Of a DNA stretch of 6,175 nt, positions 1-5,131 are shown one piece after another. The notes under the pieces are model-generated. The model was given only the letters and a program-made list of their open reading frames with translations, had not been told where the DNA came from and did no database searches. How positions within the stretch are numbered: the first letter of the stretch is position 1; each line of letters opens with the position of its first letter. This DNA comes from Saprospiraceae bacterium. GTDB lineage: Bacteria; Bacteroidota; Bacteroidia; Chitinophagales; Saprospiraceae. Where the stretch lies: the NCBI GenBank assembly GCA_014379065.1, contig JACMMM010000422.1:1-6175 (forward strand). The letters are read 5' to 3'. Made by a program: the position numbers and the translations under genes.

Positions 1-68
1 GAGAGGTTGCAGATGAACTGCTGTTCCACCACGTCGTCGCTCACGAGTTTGTCTTGTACAATAATCAT
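1..68 (-). CDS. DUF3109-family protein, N-terminal fragment (3' end outside window)
   Basis: An ATG at 68-66 on the minus strand opens a frame that runs without a stop to the window edge (22 codons). It reads MIIVQDKLVSDDVVEQQFIC followed by NL. This closely resembles the N-terminus of the DUF3109 proteins common in Bacteroidota, which as I recall continue into a cysteine-rich stretch (NL.ACKGACC..GD.GAPL) suggestive of metal or Fe-S binding. Only the first of those cysteines is inside the window. The family's function is not established to my knowledge. The start follows an A/T-rich stretch with no Shine-Dalgarno, as usual in Bacteroidota. It is transcribed divergently from the outer-membrane protein gene at 270. 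The main doubt is the short length; the residue match is good. Confidence 0.72.
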   Translation of the reverse strand, partial: MIIVQDKLVSDDVVEQQFICNL

Positions 69-269
69 TTTTCAAAAACTGTCAGAATGGCCACAAGGTG
101 GTGCTTTTTGAGGAAATGGCGACTAGCCCTTTGGAATACGGCCTCAATTTAAGAAGTTGACAACGGAATAAATCAAACAACTCATTAAATGCAATAAAAA
201 TAAATTTATCACTGGTATTATTCAATTCAGACCCACTTTCAAACCAACCCACTTTTACATCAAAATACA
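69..269. promoter_or_regulatory. Divergent intergenic region, presumed to hold two promoters
   Basis: This A/T-rich stretch lies between two divergent starts (68 on minus, 270 on plus), so it should contain promoters for both. I could not find a convincing Bacteroidota promoter (TTTG near -33 with TAnnTTTG near -7) on either strand. A TTGACA at 157-162 resembles a -35 box but has no TATAAT-like partner at 16-18 bp. A 62-codon minus-strand frame from a TTG at 270 looks spurious. The assignment as regulatory rests on gene orientation only. Confidence 0.35.
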
Positions 270-1274
270 ATGCACATGAAACACTTCTTTTTTCTTCTTT
301 TCAATTTATCCTTTGCCTTTTTGGGCCTTGCTTCCGTTCCTTCGATTGGATCGCCACTGGGAGATTGTGACACAATTATAACACTTGAAGGAAAAATCTA
401 CCGATGCCATATTCTTCAACAAGACAAGGAGGAAATTCAATTTTCGCTTTGCGATGACGATTTTGGAAAGGTGTATGGAATTCGAAGAGATCAGGTTTTG
501 AATATTCGGACCAATAATACCCACAATTTGGCGGCTACCAATTTGCCCACCGATCCAAATCAATTTATCCGTCCGAGGTCAAACATCCTGTCAAATGATT
601 CGGACTATTTCGGCCCGAAACTCCGCTGGCTAAAAGCAGATCTCGTACAAATTGTTCATCGAGGAGCGGCATTCCAATTTGAATCCTCGATTTGGGAAAA
701 AGGAAGTCTCGTACTGGATTTCGGAATCCGTTGGCATTCCTTTATTTCGCCAGGAACTGAAGTCAATGAATATGAAGAAACAATCGAGTATGGATTCTTT
801 TCTTCAAAACAGAACTATAGCAATCAACCCCTATTCGATCTTGGTGGTTTTGCACCCAGAAGGTCTATTCATTTAGCGGTTGGTCCTAGAGTCTACCTAA
901 ACCAGGTCTCGGAGAACAGTTTTTTCATACAACCCTCATTCTATCTCTTTCACCATACTGGATTGAAAATTTCCGACAGCAAGACCCTGATTTCTTCTGT
1001 AACCTACGTGGGTGAGAATGCAGGGTGGTTTTCTTTCCCTTCCACTACTCACAATCAATGGAGACAAGTCCGGACGGCATCAAAATCTTCGCGTACTAGC
1101 CTGGGCTTGTCATGTTCACTCGGGTATCGGGTTTTGCACAAAAAAGGGTTCTTGGTTGAATTAGGCACTACGCTCGGCAGTACATTCAAAGGCGCAAATA
1201 ATGCTCTCCAGTACTATGGATTAAATGATTATTACATCCGTCCTTTTCTAATAGCTGGATGGAAAATACGGTAG
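270..1274 (+). CDS. Predicted outer-membrane beta-barrel protein with signal peptide
   Basis: A 334-residue protein whose specific function I do not recognise. It begins with a signal peptide: MHMKHFFFLLFNLSFAFLGLAS, with probable cleavage near residues 22-28. A start at the second ATG (276) would give a tidier signal peptide beginning MKHFFF. Residues 33-82 (D-T-I-I-T-L-E-G-K-I-Y ... I-R-R-D-Q-V-L-N-I) resemble the short domain that precedes the barrel in many small Bacteroidota outer-membrane proteins. Residues 130-334 alternate polar and hydrophobic or aromatic residues in strand-length blocks (about 132-159, 198-229, 277-300). The protein ends IRPFLIAGWKIR, the aromatic/basic strand expected of a barrel C-terminus. 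It has no lipobox and no type IX sorting domain. The gene is visibly A+T-richer than the NTPase and dehydrogenase genes to its right and appears monocistronic, ending before a terminator at 1462-1494. It could also be a surface protein of unknown fold. Confidence 0.72.
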   Translation: MHMKHFFFLLFNLSFAFLGLASVPSIGSPLGDCDTIITLEGKIYRCHILQQDKEEIQFSLCDDDFGKVYGIRRDQVLNIRTNNTHNLAATNLPTDPNQFIRPRSNILSNDSDYFGPKLRWLKADLVQIVHRGAAFQFESSIWEKGSLVLDFGIRWHSFISPGTEVNEYEETIEYGFFSSKQNYSNQPLFDLGGFAPRRSIHLAVGPRVYLNQVSENSFFIQPSFYLFHHTGLKISDSKTLISSVTYVGENAGWFSFPSTTHNQWRQVRTASKSSRTSLGLSCSLGYRVLHKKGFLVELGTTLGSTFKGANNALQYYGLNDYYIRPFLIAGWKIR

Positions 1275-1422
1275 AAGTCTTTGGAAATTTTAAGCACCAC
1301 TCTGTACACCTTGCACTATGTGCTCGGGGAGGCGATTAAAAAAATTACTTACCCTGTTCACGCATTCAAAGTTTCTGACATCCTTATGCAACCCCAAGCG
1401 CGAAACCGCTGCCTTTTAGAAC

Positions 1423-1450
1423 AAAAAAACACGCACTATTTCTTGTACGC
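1423..1450 (-). terminator. Possible weak terminator for the leftward operon
   Basis: Read on the minus strand, GCGTAC (1450-1445) can pair with GTGCGT (1436-1431) across an 8-base loop. That gives six pairs, two of them wobbles. One G then precedes a run of seven T (1429-1423). It lies about 50 bp past the LRR gene stop. The stem is weak. The stronger hairpin at 1462-1487 also forms in the leftward transcript but is not followed by a T run there. Confidence 0.35.
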
Positions 1451-1461
1451 TTATTCCGCCC

Positions 1462-1494
1462 GCCTCGTGCTTCCCTTCGCACGGGGCTTTTTTT
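1462..1494 (+). terminator. Rho-independent terminator after the outer-membrane protein gene
   Basis: GCCTCGTGC (1462-1470) pairs with GCACGGGGC (1479-1487): nine pairs, one of them a G-T wobble, around the 8-base loop TTCCCTTC. Seven T residues follow immediately (1488-1494). This is a textbook intrinsic terminator for rightward transcription, although it sits 187 bp past the stop codon at 1274. It ends four bases before the stop of the convergent LRR gene and so would also stop rightward readthrough into it. Confidence 0.8.
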
Positions 1495-1498
1495 GTGC

Positions 1499-3280
1499 TT
1501 ATTCTTGTAGCAGTTTTTTTACTCGGGCTACGGCTGCTCGGCGGGAGGGGGGAATGATGCCTTCGGACTCGAATTCCTTGAAGTCAGATAGAAAAAAATC
1601 TCCAAATTTTTGGCCCAAGAAGTCCCTGTCCTTCCACTTGGTGTAAAGTCGAATCGCCTCGTCTTCTTTAGAACGATTGCTTTGGAATAGTAGAGATGGC
1701 GGCAAATTGGTGTATAGGATCAACAATGAAGGGTCACATTCCAACCCACGTCGTATTGATTGCTCAGCCTCAGGAAACTGTCCACTAAGTAATTGTTGCC
1801 ACGCCAGTGAATTGTACGAGTCAGCAAGGCCAGCTTGGGAAATCGTGGTATCGCCTGCCTGCAATTTGGATTCTTTTTTGAGAATTTCTTGAGCATATTC
1901 GTTGCGTTTCCTCACATGCTCTTCTTTTTCTTTAACTATGACTGGCCTTTGAAACACCTCACTTTTAGGCAGCATCGTTCTAATACGCCTTGCCTCTGTT
2001 TCACCAAGTGGATTGCCATTTAATCTTAAAGATTTCAAGTTTTTCAATTTGCTTAACTCAGCTGGCAATTGCGTCAAAATATTACCGGAAAGATTGAGCC
2101 ACTTCAGATTTGTCAAGTTGCCCAACTCTGGGGGAAAACGCGTTAATCGGTTGTCAGAAAGACTAAGCGTGTTGAGATTCTTCAAATTTCCCAACTCATG
2201 TGGCAATTGCGTCAATTGATTGTTGTCAAGTCTAAGCGTACGGAGGTTTTTCAAATTCCCCAACTCCTGTGGCAACTGATTCAGTTGGTTGTTGTCAAGT
2301 CTGAGGTATATGAGGTCTTCAAGATTACCCAACGCTGGTGGCAATTGCGTCAGTTGATTAGAGGAAAGATCAAGCAAAGTCAGGTTTTTCAAGTTCCCCA
2401 GCGTTTGCGGCAATTGTACCAATTGATTTGAGAAAACTTGAAGGGTTTTCAAATTTTCCAAATTCCCCAACTGCGGTGGTAATTGCTCCAATCTATTTCT
2501 AGAAAGGCCCAAAAAAATCAGGTTTTTCAAATTCCCTATCTCTGGCGGCAACTGCTTCAATTGGTTTCCAGCGAGCATCAGAATCTTAAGTTGGGTGTGA
2601 CCGAAAATAGCTTGTGGCAAGGTGTCCAAGTCACGATTGCGCAAGTCTAAAGCCTCGGTCGTTTCCTTCATTTCGGTCACATCGTAAGCCAGCGTGTATT
2701 CTTTTCCCAGTGTGTCAATCACAAACTCAACCTGCTTTCTATTATCGTCCAGGCGTTTTACCCATGCAAAGCCCGTGTAGTCAAAAGGCATGGCTTCCAT
2801 GTATTTAAAATCAATTTTGGTGTTCAGGTTTTTGTCAATAAACCCATACTTATTATTTTCATACGCCAAACCAAATCTGTCCTCATAGAAATAAATCTTG
2901 TCCAGCACGGCAGCAGCTTTTTTTTCTGCAGTCTCGGCTTTTGCTGTCGCTTCCTCAGCTTTCTGCAAGGCAGCCTCTGCTTTTCTCTGAAGCCGCCTAG
3001 CCATAGTAGCATTTTTGGCGGCCTTTTCGCGCTCACCGTCCACGGCATGGAGCACATCCGCTGTTTTTTTATCAAGTACTTGGTGTTCTGCTTCCGAGCA
3101 GCCACGGGCAGCGCGGTATTTTTCAAAGGCGTCCTTGTAATTGCCTTTTTTCAAAAAAGCATCGCCCTCTGCAATCATGCGGGTATATGCCTCGCCACAG
3201 AGTGTTTGTCCCGCAAGGTCAGCGGGCAAAGCAGCGAGCAGGACTACGTGGAGCAACAAAAGGGGGAGAGATCGTTTCAT
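1499..3280 (-). CDS. Secreted coiled-coil / WG-like / leucine-rich-repeat / TPR protein
   Basis: A 593-residue protein starting at the ATG at 3280. The frame extends 19 codons upstream, but this start gives a clear signal peptide (MKRSLPLLLLHVVLLAALPA, cleavage near A-G-Q at 23-25), so export to the periplasm is predicted. No lipobox, membrane helix or type IX sorting tail is visible. Domain order: a TPR-like hairpin (28-61, GDAFLKKGNYKDAFEKY); an Ala/Glu/Lys-rich coiled coil (about 70-128); a WG-repeat-like segment (135-201, KYGFIDKN ... FDYTGFAWVKR); ten LRR units of 23 residues (208-437, consensus LxxLxLxxNxLxxLPxxLGNLxN); and TPR-like helices (484-551) with a family tail ending DFKEFESEGIIPPSRR. 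All parts are protein-interaction modules and no catalytic motif is seen. It lies 63 bp downstream of the NTPase gene on the same strand, with no recognisable promoter between, which suggests co-transcription and partnership. Its ligand is unknown. Confidence 0.88.
   Translation of the reverse strand: MKRSLPLLLLHVVLLAALPADLAGQTLCGEAYTRMIAEGDAFLKKGNYKDAFEKYRAARGCSEAEHQVLDKKTADVLHAVDGEREKAAKNATMARRLQRKAEAALQKAEEATAKAETAEKKAAAVLDKIYFYEDRFGLAYENNKYGFIDKNLNTKIDFKYMEAMPFDYTGFAWVKRLDDNRKQVEFVIDTLGKEYTLAYDVTEMKETTEALDLRNRDLDTLPQAIFGHTQLKILMLAGNQLKQLPPEIGNLKNLIFLGLSRNRLEQLPPQLGNLENLKTLQVFSNQLVQLPQTLGNLKNLTLLDLSSNQLTQLPPALGNLEDLIYLRLDNNQLNQLPQELGNLKNLRTLRLDNNQLTQLPHELGNLKNLNTLSLSDNRLTRFPPELGNLTNLKWLNLSGNILTQLPAELSKLKNLKSLRLNGNPLGETEARRIRTMLPKSEVFQRPVIVKEKEEHVRKRNEYAQEILKKESKLQAGDTTISQAGLADSYNSLAWQQLLSGQFPEAEQSIRRGLECDPSLLILYTNLPPSLLFQSNRSKEDEAIRLYTKWKDRDFLGQKFGDFFLSDFKEFESEGIIPPSRRAAVARVKKLLQE
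2039..2590 (-). repeat. Eight tandem 69-bp units encoding exact-length leucine-rich repeats
   Basis: Eight consecutive units of exactly 69 bp encode eight 23-residue LRRs without any insertion or deletion, each beginning at the first Leu of LxxLxLxxNxL. A divergent unit precedes them (2591-2659), and a capping unit lacking the LP motif follows (1970-2038). The adjacent units at 2246-2314 and 2177-2245 share LRLDNNQL and are roughly three-quarters identical at the base level by eye. They are therefore not a very recent duplication. The plus-strand frames over this region are shadows of the repeat. Confidence 0.9.
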
Positions 3281-3343
3281 GTTAAAGGTGATTGTAAAGT
3301 CCTTACTGTGTCTTTTCTTGTCTACCCGAGTAACCAAGCTTTG

Positions 3344-5080
3344 TCATTCTGACGGAAACCGTCCGCATTGCGCTTTCCACCTTTGCTCTATTCTATCCAC
3401 CTCGGTCTTGAACGTGGCGTGGTTGGGTAGCAATCTGATAAGCGTATCAAGACCTTGGCGTGCCAGCCTACACTCCCCGGCCAACAGGAAATTCTCCGTG
3501 TACTGCACCTGCCCGCTCATAAAAATCTCTTCTTTATCTCGCTCGGCCGCTTTGCGCTGATCTTCTTTTAGTTGCACTTCCCGCAGCCTGTCCTCCGCGA
3601 GATCCCGGGAATTGTCCGCATCCCAATACTGCCATGCGGCAATGAGCAATCCCAGCACTGCTACAAAGGAAAGCGCGTTGGCGCGTTGGCGCCTTCGCCG
3701 TTCTTTGGCGGCTTGGGCTTCGGCTTCGCGGGTACGGCGCTCGTTTTCCAACTGTTCCTCTTCGGCACGGCGGATTTCGCGCGCCTGTACGACGGGTTTC
3801 ACCAGCGTGTCGTGGCTGAGTTCGTAGTTCCAGCCGCCCAGTGAATTCACCTCACGGCGCACGAGAAAGGTATCTTCCAGCGATTTCAAAAGGGCCTCGT
3901 CCGCGCCAAATTGTTGGCGCAATACATCCCCATCCATGCTCAGGCGGCGCGCTTCGCCTTGTTCGCCGGTGAAAACGAGGCCATCTTCTACCAGTTTTCG
4001 GGCCACCAACTGACGCTCAGCGGGCAAATCAGCGATTTTGTTGCGGTAATATTCTGCGTAAATATTGCTCAAGTCGGCAGGCAAGTCATCTGGGAACACA
4101 TCGGGCCTACCATCGCCGTTACGATCTTTGATGTCGCCCCTAATGACAAGGCTCTCAATGTTTTGCGCCAATATCTGCAACTGAAAAGCCTCTACCCCGG
4201 AAGATCGGCCTGTGTTGTCAGAGGACAGCTCCTGAAGAATGCGCTCGGTGGTTTCAGGCTGCCAATTAAAAGCGGGGGAACGGAAATCGCCGGACAAAAG
4301 CGCAGGTTTTTCCAAGGCTTCCCGCGCCTGCTCGCGGCTGAGTGCACGGAGCTCGTAGCGTTTGTGGAGGATGGCAGGCAATTTGTCTTTTAGTCGGTCG
4401 AGGTCGCTCAATCGGTCAGCACGGATGGAGAGAATGACCTTGACATCCATTTTTTCGTACAGAAAAGCCAGTTCCTCCGGAGTGTGCCGATCCTCGTTTT
4501 GTTTGAGGTAAGTTGGCACGTCGGCGTAGAGCAGTTCGGCGAGTTGGCGCTTAAAATCCTGCTGCTGTGCGTGTGGGTAACTGAAAAACTCCTCGAATTG
4601 GTCAAATATCAGCACGAAAGTGACGGGGTAATTTGTCAAAGTAAGGGTCTGACTTGAAGTCAGGCCCTCACTTTGCGCCACGCCAACGTCCGCAAATTTG
4701 AGTTGCGACCAAAGCGTATCTGGCACCCCCTTGATGACGCGAGCGACTTTGTTTTTGCGCAATGGCTCCAGCGTATGAGAAACATGGAACATGAATTTTT
4801 GCAACAGACTGTCCTGCCCTCCCATCCAAAGGTTGAAGCGCACCGTCACAGGCACATAATGACGACGATTTTTGGCCGTTTCCTCCTCCAAACGAGGCAG
4901 AATGGCCGCGTTGAGCAGGGAAGATTTGCCATAGCCTGACTTGCCAAACAGCACGGTGAGTTTTTCCAGAAAAATCAAATCCAGCAGTCGTTCACAGTCG
5001 TCGTCGCGACCAAAGAACTGGTCTTTTTGCGCCTTTGAAAAAGGCTGCACGCCGGGATAGCGGAAGTTGATTGCAATCAT
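3344..5080 (-). CDS. Membrane-anchored nSTAND1-type NTPase
   Basis: A 578-residue STAND-class NTPase. The N-terminus YPGVQPF ... FFGRDDDCERLLDLI (8-36) is the usual nSTAND1 entry. Walker A is GKSGYGKS (46-53). Walker B is VTFVLIFDQFEEFF (153-166), with D160 and E163/E164. A sensor-1-like strand is KVILSIRADRL (214-224). LRALSREQAREALEKPA (244-260), VEAFQLQILAQNIE (296-309) and the winged-helix signature LSHDTLVKPV (421-430) complete the module. A charged helix (433-466) ending RRRRQRAN leads into one membrane segment (about 468-486). By the positive-inside rule, the last roughly 92 residues should be periplasmic. That tail is helical and TPR-like and holds two of the protein's three cysteines (C537, C572). 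There are no sensor repeats and no recognisable N-terminal effector such as TIR, caspase or nuclease. Residues 136-148 are encoded by a 39-bp palindrome. Genes of this class act as ATP-driven signalling switches, often in defence or programmed responses. The role here is inferred. Confidence 0.9.
   Translation of the reverse strand: MIAINFRYPGVQPFSKAQKDQFFGRDDDCERLLDLIFLEKLTVLFGKSGYGKSSLLNAAILPRLEEETAKNRRHYVPVTVRFNLWMGGQDSLLQKFMFHVSHTLEPLRKNKVARVIKGVPDTLWSQLKFADVGVAQSEGLTSSQTLTLTNYPVTFVLIFDQFEEFFSYPHAQQQDFKRQLAELLYADVPTYLKQNEDRHTPEELAFLYEKMDVKVILSIRADRLSDLDRLKDKLPAILHKRYELRALSREQAREALEKPALLSGDFRSPAFNWQPETTERILQELSSDNTGRSSGVEAFQLQILAQNIESLVIRGDIKDRNGDGRPDVFPDDLPADLSNIYAEYYRNKIADLPAERQLVARKLVEDGLVFTGEQGEARRLSMDGDVLRQQFGADEALLKSLEDTFLVRREVNSLGGWNYELSHDTLVKPVVQAREIRRAEEEQLENERRTREAEAQAAKERRRRQRANALSFVAVLGLLIAAWQYWDADNSRDLAEDRLREVQLKEDQRKAAERDKEEIFMSGQVQYTENFLLAGECRLARQGLDTLIRLLPNHATFKTEVDRIEQRWKAQCGRFPSE
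4637..4675. repeat. 39-bp near-perfect palindrome inside the NTPase coding sequence
   Basis: The left arm CAAAGTAAGGGTCTGACTT (4637-4655) and right arm (4657-4675) are reverse complements at 17 of 19 positions around a single central G at 4656. The two exceptions are transitions at the pairs 4643/4669 and 4648/4664, so each is G-T or A-C depending on strand. Symmetry stops abruptly at both ends. It occupies exactly 13 codons, starting on a codon boundary (Q136 to L148, QSEGLTSSQTLTL), just before the Walker B strand. No target-site duplication is apparent. It may be a small dispersed palindromic element that inserted in frame. Confidence 0.8.
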
Positions 5081-5112
5081 GGTTTTGTCTGTTCACTTAA
5101 AGGCGCAATGTA

Positions 5113-5129
5113 TTGAACAATGCGTTCAA
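5113..5129. repeat. Short inverted repeat between dehydrogenase and NTPase genes
   Basis: TTGAAC (5113-5118) and GTTCAA (5124-5129) form a perfect 6-bp inverted repeat with a 5-base spacer, within the 51-bp gap between the dehydrogenase stop (5132) and the NTPase start (5080). No T run follows on the minus strand, so it is not a terminator. It could be an operator-like site or a small mRNA hairpin ahead of the NTPase start, or chance. Confidence 0.3.
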
Positions 5130-5131
5130 AA

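Noticed and set aside
157..190. TTGACA as a sigma-70 -35 box
   Set aside because: No -10 hexamer lies at suitable spacing (the nearest A/T hexamer is about 22 bp away), and Bacteroidota use a different consensus.
82..270. 62-codon minus-strand frame in the divergent intergenic region
   Set aside because: It needs a TTG start that overlaps the start of the plus-strand gene, ends 14 bp before the DUF3109 start, and has no recognisable features.
1313..1323. Small hairpin GCAC-TAT-GTGC after the outer-membrane protein gene
   Set aside because: Only four pairs and no T run; not enough for a terminator or an RNA gene.
1449..1504. 8-bp direct repeat GCTTATTC (1449-1456 and 1497-1504) flanking the terminator
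   Set aside because: It could look like a target-site duplication, but the 40 bp between holds only an ordinary terminator and 8-bp matches are expected by chance at this distance.
1281..1646. 121-codon plus-strand open frame after the outer-membrane protein gene
   Set aside because: It runs through the terminator hairpin and about 150 bp antisense to the LRR gene, starts at a non-ATG codon, and its protein shows no domain-like composition.
2013..2431. Two repetitive plus-strand frames, and regular spacing that could suggest a CRISPR array
   Set aside because: The 69-bp periodicity is the LRR coding repeat on the minus strand; there are no short identical repeats separated by unique spacers.
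3281..3337. 19-codon N-terminal extension of the LRR protein (start at 3337)
   Set aside because: It would bury an excellent signal peptide behind a charged leader; the ATG at 3280 is the better start.
3911..4393. 160-codon plus-strand open frame
   Set aside because: It lies wholly antisense to the well-supported NTPase; it is a shadow of that gene's codon pattern.
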